Positions 22,390 to 32,239 of a stretch of DNA of 64,000 nt are shown in pieces (within the stretch, counting starts at the first letter, position 1; every line of letters begins with the position of its first letter). The stretch is from assembly GCA_916048095.2 (NCBI GenBank), contig OU696573.1:6440806-6504805 (forward strand), read 5' to 3'. A program made the translations under genes and the position numbers. The DNA comes from Sacculina carcini (Eukaryota > Arthropoda > Thecostraca > Sacculinidae). Under the pieces are notes generated by a model. That model was not told the origin of the DNA and made no database searches. It saw only the letters and a list, made by a program, of their open reading frames with translations.

Positions 22390-25314
22390 TTAGTGCTGTC
22401 GGAATGGAGGAGTTAGAGGTGTGGGCAAAGATAGCAAAAAATTTTGCAGAGCAGAAGAGAATGAGGAGTATGATTTTTGCTTCAGGACATGAGGAGGAAG
22501 TTGATTGTAAAGACGGGGAGCAGAAAAGTAGAAAGACTTGGCTGACCAGTTTGACTCATGAAGAGCAGGAGGAGAGACAAGAGGTACAGGACGACGACTG
22601 GAAGGTCGCTCGCTACACTGTAGGAGGGTAAGTAAGTAGGAAGGGGGAGAAGGCGAGTGAAGAAGTTTATATACAAGACAGCAGAGCTTAAGATGGATCC
22701 TCGAATGGACTGGCAGCCAGCCTAGTTGCCGAATATGTACAGAGGCTGGTGTCCTAGGTGGAAGACGCAAAACGAATCGACAGGAAAGGTTAATGATTGA
22801 CTGAAGGGATCGAAGAGATTTTTTAGGTAGGTGAAAAAATAGAGAATTGCAATAGTCGAGACGGGAGAAGATATAGGAATTAACAAGAAGCAGTGCAGAG
22901 GATTCGTCGATGTGTCGGCGTATAGGGTAGAGTTGGCGCAAGATGAAACGACAGGATCGGGTAATGTTTGAAAGATGTTTGGAGAAATCAAGTGAAGGAT
23001 CAAAGACAATGCCCAAACTACGAATATGAGAGGAGAGGGACAAATGAAGACATTTCGGAGATATCCTAGGAGGGTGAAATAAAATATACTCTGTCTTATC
23101 GGGATTCAAGAGGAGATCTCTGGAGGTCGCCCAGGCAGCAATGTTGGATAGAAGTTGGTCAATGAGATAACTGTTAGAGGACGAAAAAGGGAAATAAATT
23201 TGGATATCATCCGCACAAATGTGGAAAGATATAGGATAGGTGCGGAGGATCGGACAAAGAGAAGAAACATAAAGATTAAACAAAAGAGGACCGAGAAGAG
23301 AGCCTTGGGGAACACCCGAAATAATAGGAGAGGAAGATGAATATTCAGAGTTACAGCGTACCGAAAATGACCGATCAGCAAGATAGGATGACAATAGAGA
23401 CAGCGCGGAGGAAGAAAGACCGGCATGCCGTAGATCCTGGCGGAGGATGGAGTGGTTCACAAGGTCAAAAGCGAAAGAAAAGTCAAGCGAAATGAAAAGC
23501 ACAGAATTACCCACGGAAAAAGAAGCAAGTATATCATTAAGCAGAGAGAGGAGCAGAGTTTCAGTTGAGTGCCCGGAAACGAAACCAGATTGACATGGAT
23601 CTAGAGCCGAATATATGCAAGGACGGAGCTGAGGAAGAATGGCAGCCTCAAGAAGCTTGGAAGGAAGAGGAAGCAAAGAAATAGGTCTGAAATTGCTGGG
23701 GATGGAGGATTCAAGGGAAGGTTTTTTTAGAATAGGTGAGACAATGGCGTGTTTAGATGCTAGGAAATTACCATGAAGAAAGGAAGTATTTACAAGATGG
23801 GTAAGCACAGGAGCAAGCAGAAAGATGGAGTCAGAGAGAACACGAAAGTTGATTGGATCGGAGGGGCACCTGGATTTTTGTAGCTTAGTTAGAAGCTTGA
23901 TTGTCATCGCAGGTGTGATAGGTGAGAAGGCATCGAGGGAAGTATTTGAGGACGAAAAAGTTAGAGGAAGGGAGGATGAAGGAAGCTTTGATCTGGCGAA
24001 GATAAGTTTATCGCAGAAAAAAGATGAAAAACATGACGCAGAAATAGAGCAAGGAGCCGATTTGGAAAAACCGGTGATAGATTTCAGGGTGTGCCACCTG
24101 GAGTAAGAGAAATTTGAGCGGGATGAAAGCTTATCTTTATAATATACAGATTTTGCAAGATCGAGAGAGGAAAGAAAAATATTGCGAGAGTCGCAAAAAG
24201 ATAGCCAGTTGGACTCAGTGCGAAATCGGCGCCAACGTCGTTCATGGGCACGGGTCTCTGCACGTAAGTGGCGTAAGTCCGAATTTAACCACGGAAGTGG
24301 CGAGACAGAGGACTTTATCACGCGGCGGCGCAGTGGGAACAGAACCTCATTAATATCACACAAAGATTCATTTATGAAGTGTGAGATGGCTGAAGGGGGA
24401 ATAAAATTGTAAATAGTGGGAGAGAGAGAAGAAGAAACGAGGAGAGAGAAATAGGAAGAGTCGAAGCTACTGTAATCACGTGCATAGTAGGTTTTTGGTG
24501 AGTGTGTAGAAGCCAGTTTGTGATGTTTTAAAGCAAATGAAATGAAGCTATGATCGGATGTGGTGGCATCGGGTGGGAAAGTAAGCAGACCGGGAAGAAT
24601 TAAATTTGCGTATGAAGCTGTACAAATGAGAAGATCGAGAGTGTGGCCTGAAGTATGAGTAATACCCGAATTCATAACAGAAAGACCCCAAGATTCAAGT
24701 AAAGAAAGAAAATCAGAAGCATAGGGCTGTGATAAGGGACAGTCCACCCAGAAATTAAAGTCCCCAAGAATAATAAAATTATCGTAAAAATGTTGGAAAA
24801 AATACGAAATAAGGGTGTCAAAGTCAGAGATAAATTGAGAAGATGAGCCTGGGTTATTATGGCGGTAGACAAGCAGTAGGCCCAGCTTAGGCGACGCAGG
24901 CAGAAACAGAGAAGTAGCGATGTACTCAAATGACATTGATGTGAATGAAAGATCAGAAAGTAAGGAAATACCTAGAGAAGAATTAAAAATAACGCCGACA
25001 CCGCCACCCGAAGTTTTAGAAGAATTTGAGGAGGAGCGACAGACATGCATTAGGTTGTAGGATGATGGGAGTTGGGCCAAAAACACTGGCACATCGCATT
25101 GAAGTAGCCATGTCTCAGTGAGAAACAGAATAGAAAGGTTGTGGCGAGACAAGAGATCAGAAATTAGTGAGGATTTGTTGCGGGCTGAGCGAATGTTTTG
25201 TAGGCCAATAGAAATTGAAGGAACGGTGGAAAGAGAAGTGGAGGCAAGCGGAGGAGAAGAGAGAGTGGTAGACAATACAGTGGGAGGGATAAATGGCGGA
25301 GGACGGTCAGTTAG
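22390..25314 (-). CDS. LINE ORF2: endonuclease and reverse transcriptase, uninterrupted
   Basis: This encodes the protein that nicks target DNA and copies LINE RNA at the nick. The first about 250 residues form an APE-type endonuclease (LQNIRSARNK, LFLTETWL, FIILGDFN, TSDHSFISF). The RT core has NFRPISLLPL, FISLDFSFAFDLVNH (motif A Asp), SGVPQGSLLGPLLF (motif B) and CADDIQIY at 23200-23215 (motif C). The frame is open for about 970 codons. It has no ATG before the endonuclease domain: the first Met is about residue 76 counted from the TTG at 25275. The frame is continuous with ORF1 apart from a TGA at 25315-25317. Clade looks CR1/L2/Daphne-like. This is the longest uninterrupted reading frame in the window. 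Confidence 0.88.
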   Translation of the reverse strand, partial: LTDRPPPFIPPTVLSTTLSSPPLASTSLSTVPSISIGLQNIRSARNKSSLISDLLSRHNLSILFLTETWLLQCDVPVFLAQLPSSYNLMHVCRSSSNSSKTSGGGVGVIFNSSLGISLLSDLSFTSMSFEYIATSLFLPASPKLGLLLVYRHNNPGSSSQFISDFDTLISYFFQHFYDNFIILGDFNFWVDCPLSQPYASDFLSLLESWGLSVMNSGITHTSGHTLDLLICTASYANLILPGLLTFPPDATTSDHSFISFALKHHKLASTHSPKTYYARDYSSFDSSYFSLLVSSSLSPTIYNFIPPSAISHFINESLCDINEVLFPLRRRVIKSSVSPLPWLNSDLRHLRAETRAHERRWRRFRTESNWLSFCDSRNIFLSSLDLAKSVYYKDKLSSRSNFSYSRWHTLKSITGFSKSAPCSISASCFSSFFCDKLIFARSKLPSSSLPLTFSSSNTSLDAFSPITPAMTIKLLTKLQKSRCPSDPINFRVLSDSIFLLAPVLTHLVNTSFLHGNFLASKHAIVSPILKKPSLESSIPSNFRPISLLPLPSKLLEAAILPQLRPCIYSALDPCQSGFVSGHSTETLLLSLLNDILASFSVGNSVLFISLDFSFAFDLVNHSILRQDLRHAGLSSSALSLLSSYLADRSFSVRCNSEYSSSSPIISGVPQGSLLGPLLFNLYVSSLCPILRTYPISFHICADDIQIYFPFSSSNSYLIDQLLSNIAAWATSRDLLLNPDKTEYILFHPPRISPKCLHLSLSSHIRSLGIVFDPSLDFSKHLSNITRSCRFILRQLYPIRRHIDESSALLLVNSYIFSRLDYCNSLFFHLPKKSLRSLQSIINLSCRFVLRLPPRTPASVHIRQLGWLPVHSRIHLKLCCLVYKLLHSPSPPSYLLTLLQCSERPSSRRPVPLVSPPALHESNWSAKSFYFSAPRLYNQLPPHVLKQKSYSSFSSALQNFLLSLPTPLTPPFRQH

Positions 25315-25317
25315 TCA
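25312..25317 (-). promoter_or_regulatory. In-frame TGA CTA between ORF1 and ORF2 (possible readthrough site)
   Basis: ORF1 ends TTT TGA, the next codon is CTA, and the same frame then runs open through ORF2. UGA followed by CUA is a well-known leaky stop context in animal and viral genes. Whether it is used here is inference. Confidence 0.5.
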
Positions 25318-25500
25318 AAACGCAGTGGAAGAGTTGCAGAGGGGAAGATTGCTGGATGAGGGTGAGGAGAGAGGGGCGACAATGGTGCGCTCACGGAGCG
25401 ATTCACGTACAGCGAGGAAAGAGGGGCAGGTCGATGAGAAAGAGGAGTGGTCACATGGACGCGAATGGCGGGAACAGTTTGCACATTTCATTTCAACATG
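25315..25500 (-). pseudogene. LINE ORF1, C-terminal fragment with zinc-knuckle-like cysteines
   Basis: About 60 codons reading VEMKCANCSRHSRPCD and then STCPSFLAVRESLRERT. The CANC, H and C spacing resembles the last nucleic-acid-binding knuckle of jockey/CR1 ORF1 proteins, which package LINE RNA. The N-terminal part is missing because the LINE is truncated at about 25504. It lies in the same frame as ORF2. Confidence 0.65.
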
Positions 25501-25504
25501 GTTT

Positions 25505-25615
25505 CGTCATTTAGCAGTCGTCTTATACAACCGATATATGATAAATGCATAAAAATTTGCTCTAATTTTGTACCTCGTCTTATCTGACGGTCGCCTTATA
25601 CGCCGAAATATACGG
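25505..25615 (-). mobile_element. Terminal inverted repeat of a pogo-type element
   Basis: Reads, on the minus strand from 25615, CCGTATATTTCGGCGTATAA followed by GGCGACC, with TA outside (25616-25617). This is typical of pogo-type ends. It probably pairs with the pogo coding fragment at 21.5-21.9 kb, the LINE having inserted between. Confidence 0.6.
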
Positions 25616-25617
25616 TA

Positions 25618-27157
25618 TCTATCAGCATATAAGCCCGCCCGTCGTGCGGAACAATTACTAAAGTAAACTAAATATTAAATTCATAAAATATAACGAATAA
25701 AAATTGAAAAAGAAACTCATAAACTCACTAAAAACTAATAAACTCATAAACTCGTAAGCTCATAAAAATATGAACCAATAGAAAAGCCTAAAACCCGCCT
25801 AGCCTAAAAACCCGCCCGTTGTGCGGAACAACTAATAAAATGAAATTCATATTTAATTAATAAAAATATTGCAAGAAAGTGAAAACTCCTACAAATCTTA
25901 ATCAATTGAAAAGTTTAAATTGAATTGTTTTCATTTTCATTTGGACAAAATATTTTCCCTCAACCCGCCTCATAATTAAGCCCGCCCGTCGTGCGGAATA
26001 ATTCAGAGCTCGAACACGATCCGTTCTGGATCTGGAAGTCAAATCCGTTAATTTTGTATATGAATTCATTCTATACGGGGAAATTGAACATGTTATTGTC
26101 TATAGTTGCTGCTCGCGGGACATCTTTACCCCATGAGCATGATTAATCGCTTCGTTTACCTTTAAAACGCCTGATCTATACCATTGAGCACGCTCAGTTA
26201 TGCCACCTCATATTCAAGCATACATACACACAGAACAGCAGATAATTTATAAATATATGGATTTAAGCCCGCCCGTCGTGTGGAACAATTCATAAAGCAA
26301 AATTAATATTAATTCCCTAAAATAAAATTAATACAAATTTAATAGCAAAAAAGTTAACCTGTACATATGTTAACCAATAGAAAATTCAAAATGTGAATAT
26401 TTTAATTTTAAATTTGACTATATTAACCTCAACCCGCCTCATATTTAAACCCGCCCATCGTGCGGATTAATTCAGAACACAAACACGTAACAAACAATGA
26501 CATTCTAGCATGTAAACCCGCCCTTCGTGCGAAACAATTAATACTATTAAATGTGTATTGAATTCATAAGAGAACAGATATATGAATTTAATTAGAGTAG
26601 AATGAACCCATAACAAGTTTAAATTTCTATATTATATTATTTTGACAAAATAGTTTGCCTAAACCGCCTCATATATAAACCTGCCCGTCTTGCTGAATAA
26701 TTCAAAATTCAGATACGAAACAATGAAAATCTACTAAAAAAAATTTATCATACTGTTTACAAAATAGATTTATAATTAGCATCATATAGCGTTGAAGCCC
26801 TTCCGTTTTGCAGAACAATTAATAAAGTAAAAGAAATATTGAATTCATAAAAGAAAACGAATACAAATTAAAAAAGAAAAAGCTAAACCCAAAAAATATT
26901 AACCAATAGAAAAGTCTAAATACGAATGTGTTTATTTTAGATGTGACAACATATTTTTCCCAGAACAGCTTCATATTTAAACCCACCCGTCACAATGTTT
27001 ACAGAATTTAATGTTTCGTACAAAAATACGTAAGCGTACAAATAAATATATTGTTAGGTTTCTGTCATCTCTATAATTCCACGTTAATGCTTCCGCTAAA
27101 GCAGCATATGCATATAGTTGGCATTACATGATATTGCAACCCATATCCTTATGCAAA
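25618..27157 (+). repeat. AT-rich composite repeat, left part
   Basis: Carries CCCGCCCGTCGTGCGG at 25635, 25817, 25980, 26270 and 26515 and degenerate versions up to 26990. It then has the conserved block GCATATGCATATAGTTGGCA and CCCATATCCTTATGCAA, where it is broken by the LTR element. It resumes at 31272. Confidence 0.8.
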
Positions 27158-27546
27158 TGTTGTTTCACTGCCCTTGTTGCCATTGTACACACTCTTCTAA
27201 CAAGCGATTTATTGCACAGCGATGATTGACGGTGACGAAATGATACAGAACAAGGGAATGAAGATGAACACGATTAACACAAGACGCATTAATCAATACA
27301 TCCGACTGTACACATCCCTACTCAACACACACCTACCCGACCACACACCTGCACAACCGCACACTATCCCATCCACACACCAGCTCCCCTACGCTTACAC
27401 AACCGGTCTTTGACCTTCGCAAAGGTCAACACAAACACACCTAAACACAAGACAGTCCAGCCGCAAACGCACGCACACACATACACACACACACATGCAC
27501 ACTAAAACCATGCGCTCACAGACAAGTGGTTTCCAATTCCATCACA
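27158..27546 (-). repeat. 3' LTR
   Basis: 389 bp, ends TGTTG (27158) and ATCACA (27546). It contains a (CA)n run that differs in length from the other LTR. Preceded on the coding strand by a purine tract. Confidence 0.9.
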
Positions 27547-27557
27547 CTCCCTCTTGA
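27547..27557 (-). promoter_or_regulatory. Polypurine tract
   Basis: TCAAGAGGGAG on the coding strand directly abuts the TGTGATGG start of the 3' LTR, where it would prime plus-strand DNA synthesis. Confidence 0.75.
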
Positions 27558-27565
27558 TCTTAAGA

Positions 27566-28831
27566 TCAATGATCATCACTTTCCAGAACGTAATCTTGAA
27601 ACCTAATCGGCGGTCTTCTCACTCTAGTAGATATGCGAGGTATGTCATCAGAGCCATTCGTTTCCATGTGTGCATTTTCCGTTGCAGAGCCTCCAGCATT
27701 TTCCCCTACTACAGGCCTCAAGTCAGTCAAGTGTCTCGGTACGCCATCCACTGAAATGTTTTTTTGAGACTGAATCCCAGGCACTGTTCCTTGCGACCAA
27801 TGGGATGTGCATCTGGGAGGCACAGGCTTGACCCAGACTTCGTCGCCAATCTTAACTTTTGCTCCGCCTTGTGTGTCATCTATGCTGGGCATAGCTCTGG
27901 GATGACGCCATGTATAATTGTAGACATGTCGTTGCGGTGCGCTCTATTCTTGCTGTCCGTTCTTTGCAGCTGCGTTATACCAGAACACATCTGTCAACGG
28001 AGACACGTTTGTTCTTTCTGACATTCTTTCTAATTTCCGATGATGTCTTTCGATAATCCTATTTCCACTCGGACGGTATGCCGCTCTATAAAAGCTGCCA
28101 ACATTCCATCGCCTCAGCATTTCTCGGAACAAGACCGACCTGAATATTGTGCCGTTATCCATCAGGACTTGGTCTACGTTTTCTACTTGCTCCCGTGATA
28201 CTCCAAGGTCGACCTTTTTTGAGAGGAACAGTGATCGCTCGACTCCCATATGATGCAAACAATGTAAATCCTTAACCTGCTCCATTGCTACACCACACAA
28301 TCCGCCGTCCCGTTCAGTAGCATGCTCTCGTATATAGTCTTTAACTCGCGTCAGCAAATAAGATTTGTTAGCAGCGGTCGCTACGAGAGAAATGTTCACG
28401 ATCAAACTTAGTTCATTTACTAAATTTTTGATGATACCGAACCGGCGCTTTATCAACACTTCATCAGCTCCTTTTGTTTTCACCCTTCTCTCACATGTCA
28501 ATGTTGACTGGAGCCAGCCAGCCACTGTTGAAGAGTCAGTGCGCATATCAAATATATTCCATCCCCACTTCAACGCCAGTTTCAGTCCTCGGGACACTGC
28601 CTCCAGTTCCGCAACATTAATATGTCCAAAATCACTTTTCTTTCGTTGCCACGACGCATCTTCCATTAATACACCATCCACTTCTACCGCCGATCTTATG
28701 GCTAAATTGCTGGCGTCGCACCATATCACACCGGCTTTGGTATCCGACACCACCCATTTCCCCTTCACCGGATCTTCGCCTCTGGTCCGATTCAACATTT
28801 CCTCAATCATATCCAAAACAGCACGAGGCAC
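27566..28831 (-). pseudogene. RNase H and integrase region of pol, with internal deletion
   Basis: The open frame 27944-28831 starts with RNase H: VIWCDASNLAI (Asp), NVAELEAVSRGL (Glu), DMRTDSSTVAGWL (Asp). The integrase begins with the HH half of the zinc finger (CLHHMGVERS) and jumps at VENVDQVLMDNGTIF straight to the second catalytic Asp. The CxxC half and first catalytic Asp are therefore deleted. GNRIIERHHRK supplies the Glu. After a frameshift at about 27940-27892, the C-terminal domain continues (GDEVWVKPVPPRCTSHW, then SVDGVPRHLTDLRPV) to 27566. The deletion makes the integrase inactive. Confidence 0.82.
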
Positions 28832-28899
28832 TGGATCATCCTAGTCGCAAGATGAGGCTCGTAGTTTTATAAGACTGCACGCTGGTCTCAGCCATCCTG

Positions 28900-29765
28900 C
28901 TATAGGATAATGTCCCACCAGCTTCCACATATGGAGAACAATTCTCGCTTGGTCAAGTCATCTTTCAATTCCGGAATCTCGTTTCCTCTGCAAAATTCCA
29001 CGACACCATTCTGATTAATTTGCACTTTCAGACCGAGTACACTGCCACCATCAATGGACGCTGGCTCCTTTGCCGCAAGTCCGTACAACTTCAGTTGTCG
29101 GACTAATTCACTGGCCTCGACTTTCGACGTGTCGACAATGACGTCGTCTACGTATGAATCAGTGGCGTTTGCTATTCTCTCTGATTTATCTAAGACATTG
29201 CGTAGAATTCTTGTCATAATTCTGGGTCCCGAACAAAGACCAAAAACAAGCCTAGTTAGACAGTAGGTTCTCCCGCCATGGCGGACCAATTGATACTTCC
29301 ACAAGCTCGGGTCGATCCGAATTTGCAGGTAAGCTGACTTTAAATCCATCATCGCTGTGGCGCCTGACATACTCCGCCATTGTCTTAACTTGTCTGCACA
29401 AACATCGATCCACTCATCCCCAGTGTGGCTCTTGACGTAAGCGTTCAATTCCCTGAAGTCAATTATAGGGCGAATTTCCCCTTCGTTTCTTGAACGACTG
29501 CCAACAGAGGCAGACCGCCTTTCTCCACATGCTCGTGCCAAGGAACCAGTATACCTTTTTCTATCCATCTCTTCACTTCACAGTCAAACGCATTCTTTGT
29601 CACTCCTCTCATTGTCTGTTTGTAACAACCAATGAATTTTTTCAATAACGCAATATTTTTCAATAGCCACTGCACTTCCCAATATGAGCCATTGAAGTTC
29701 GCAACGATATCCTCGTCAACAATTTTTTCTGACACAGTGTTGCATGCTGTAGCAGAGCTAGCCAT
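28900..29765 (-). pseudogene. Reverse transcriptase of the LTR element, frameshifted
   Basis: The N-terminal stretch at 29463-29765 (EVKRWIEKGILVPWHEH, then LPLLAVVQETKGK) and, in another frame, 28900-29568 (PIIDFRELNAYV, MMDLKSAYLQI with motif A Asp, LTRLVFGLCSGP, SYVDDVIVD with the catalytic pair) form one RT. The frames cross near 29480. The C-terminal KRELFSICGSW resembles the thumb/connection start of this pol type. Confidence 0.82.
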
Positions 29766-30061
29766 GTCATCACGATAATTGCTGACACATTCACATTTTT
29801 CACAACATCTCTTGAAACGGTAACTTCTTCAAATAGTCCAATAACATCCATGTCCAGAATGACCTCATAGTCACTAACAATGCCAGGGAAGACAAGGACT
29901 CGAGTATTAAATCGTATTGTATTGATGACAATATCAATCACACACGAATTTGAGCACACAACTTCACGGCCGTTCACCGTCATAACACGTGTCACTTCAC
30001 TGTGGCTCGGAACACTCAATTTACTTGAAATAATAGATGCAGAACATCCTGTGTCCAACAA
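29660..30061 (-). pseudogene. Retroviral-type aspartic protease of the LTR element
   Basis: Opens MLDTGCSASIIS with the DTG-type active site (here DTGC), and VILDMDVIGLF near the end, the ILGMD motif with Gly replaced by Asp. It would cleave Gag-Pol. The frame runs on past the domain but does not meet RT without a shift. Confidence 0.75.
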
Positions 30062-30177
30062 AGCCTATAATTGGCGTCCGCAAATCGAAACCGTCACGCA
30101 TGGAAGATCATTTGCTCGCGCCATCACAACATCGCTGGGGAAGCCGCTGGCGCAGCAGCTTCCCCACCATCGTTTCC

Positions 30178-30914
30178 CTACTGGCAGTGCACTGCCCTGT
30201 GACCAACTGTGCCACATTTGAAGCGCCGGGACACATTTTTCTTGCAATGACGAGCCATATGTGGACCTCCACAATTAATACACCGTTCAACAAATCCATT
30301 ACACCGCTCAACAGAACGCTGAGCTGTCGCAGAAACACTGGTGTCAGCTGCGACGCTAGACTCAGTGGCCACAGCACTTACCACCGACCGCGCCAGTATC
30401 CGAGCCTTTGTGAGAAGAGCTCCTTTGTCGTCTGTTGCACATCACATTCCTGCAACCCTGCCGAGATCCTGCCTGGACACCCACTGATAAACGTCAACTT
30501 TACAACGATCTCCAATGCATCACCTCCAAACCCACATAGGCCCGCTAACCGACGTATTTCATTCGCATATACATCAACTTGCTCACCACGCCACATCACA
30601 CTCTTCAATAACCTCGAAAGAATCCACCGGAGTGCTTGAAAATGCCTCTCGAAGTTTCGACTTAATCAACTCATAATCTGATTGAGCCTCGACACTCAAC
30701 TCAAGATACAAGGCCAATGCTGCTCCCTCTAGAAATAAAGGCACAAAACTCTGCAAATCAGTGACTCCAGTAAGCTTGCGACCAATTAAACTTTTTTGAG
30801 CCATGCGATCACATCACCTGTGCCGTCTAAACTCTTCATCATGTCGGAGCGCAACACAGTTGGAGCTGAAGTTGGTGCCGAAATAGCTTGTTGTTTCACC
30901 GCCCTTGTTGCCAT
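30178..30914 (-). pseudogene. gag of the LTR element, start codon within the 5' LTR
   Basis: The ATG at 30914 lies 26 bases inside the 5' LTR and reads MATRAVKQQAISAPTSAP straight across the LTR boundary. The capsid-like part (RKLTGVTDLQSFVPLFLEG, about 30580-30800) is followed after a frameshift by 30378-30608. Two nucleocapsid knuckles end it (30178-30300): CINCGGPHMARHC is complete, but RFKCGTVGHRAVHC has Arg for the first Cys (TGC to CGC). Gag would coat the RNA. Several frameshifts make it non-coding today. Confidence 0.75.
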
Positions 30915-31271
30915 TGTACACACGCTTCTTACAAGCGATTTATTGCACAGCGATGAATGACAGTGACGAAAAGATACAGAACAAGGGAATGAAGATGAAC
31001 ACGATTAACACAAGACGCAGTAACCAATACATCCGACTGTACACAACCCTACTCAACACACACCTACCCGACCACACACCTGCACAACCGCACACAATCC
31101 CATCCACAAACCAGCTCCCCTACGCTTACACAACCGGTCTTTGACCTTCGCAAAGGTCAACACAAACACACCTAAACACAAGACAGACCAGCCGCACACG
31201 CACACACACACACACACACATGCACACTAAAACCATGTGCTCACATACAAGTGGTTTCCAATTCCATCACA
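30889..31271 (-). repeat. 5' LTR
   Basis: 383 bp, TGTTG (30889) to ATCACA (31271). On the coding strand it runs from TGTGATGG to AAACAACA and includes the Gag start. No TGG-type primer-binding site follows it. Confidence 0.88.
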
Positions 31272-32187
31272 TCAACTTATTCTTATTCAACTTGAAATTA
31301 ATCCAAATAAATTACACAGCTAAATTCGGTTGTTTACTCTGTTCCCAGTAGCACTTTACCCGCCCGTCGTGCGGAACAATTCATGTGTTAATTTTGAGGA
31401 CAATAAAGCCTTTGTATTCAGTATAGTATAGTTTATTAATTAAACTGTACGCAATAAAACCACATCATCCATGATTGGAGTTAATATGATGCATTCTTAA
31501 AAGTGGCTCTGGTCCTTATATATAGTTTTATTTCTATACTAGCATTAAAAACCGCCCGTTGTAAAAATATTCATAAAAATAAATTCATAAAATATTGCAA
31601 ATTAAAAAATAAATAAGGTAAGCTCATAAAAACCATAACCAATTGAAAAGTCTAAATTTCAATATTTTAAATTTAAATTTGACAAAATATTTTCACTCAA
31701 CCCGCCTCATATTTAAGCCCGCCGGCTGTGCGGAACAATTAATAAAATGAAATTCATATTTAATTAATAAAAATATTGCAAATTAATAAAGAGAAAGGGT
31801 ACACCCATAAAAAAATTAAATCAATTGAAAAATCTAAGTTTAATTATTTCTATTTTTGTTTTGACAAAATATTTTCCCCCAACCCGCCTCATATTTAAGC
31901 CCGCCCGACGTGCGGAATAATTCAGAGCTCGAACGCTATCCGTTCTGGATCTTGAAGTCAAATCCATAAGGTTTTTTAATTGAATTCATTCTATACAGGT
32001 TAAATTGAACGTTTTATTGTCTATAGTTGCTGCCCGCGGGATATTTTTGTTTCATAAAAATTAGCCATCGCATTGTTTGCGCTTGAAGCCCTTGATCTAT
32101 ACCATTGCACCCGCGCAATTATGTCACCTCATATTCAAGCATACATACACAGACAGACAGATAATTTCTTTTATATATACATATATA

Positions 32188-32239
<52 letters not shown>

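Larger units (their letters stand above)
22086..25504 (-). mobile_element. CR1-like LINE, 5'-truncated, with intact ORF2
   Basis: It comprises the last about 60 codons of ORF1 (25315-25500), ORF2 (22390-25314) and a 300-bp 3' region. The 3' end has a GCGCCTCTGCTCTACTTGGCGC-like hairpin (about 22152-22175), then TATATCAAATACA and a TTTG-rich tail. It appears to have landed within a pogo-type element, since pogo coding lies on its left and a pogo-type terminus on its right. No target-site duplication could be assigned. Confidence 0.82.
27158..31271 (-). mobile_element. LTR retrotransposon with both LTRs, internally degenerate
   Basis: The two LTRs (27158-27546 and 30889-31271) are about 96% alike by eye, both TG...CA. 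The coding strand is minus: gag, protease, RT, RNase H, integrase from right to left. The insertion splits a CCTTATGCAACTTAAG block that is intact in sister AT-rich repeats. Flanking 5-mers GCAAA and TCAAC match at three positions, an eroded target duplication. Pol similarity suggests a Ty3/gypsy-like lineage, not firmly. Confidence 0.9.

Noticed and set aside
24114-25552. Plus-strand ORFs over the LINE
   Set aside because: Antisense shadows of the ORF1/ORF2 frames.
30867-30888. tRNA gene fragment suggested by TTTCGGCACCA
   Set aside because: No acceptor, D or T arms nearby; it is part of the gag frame.
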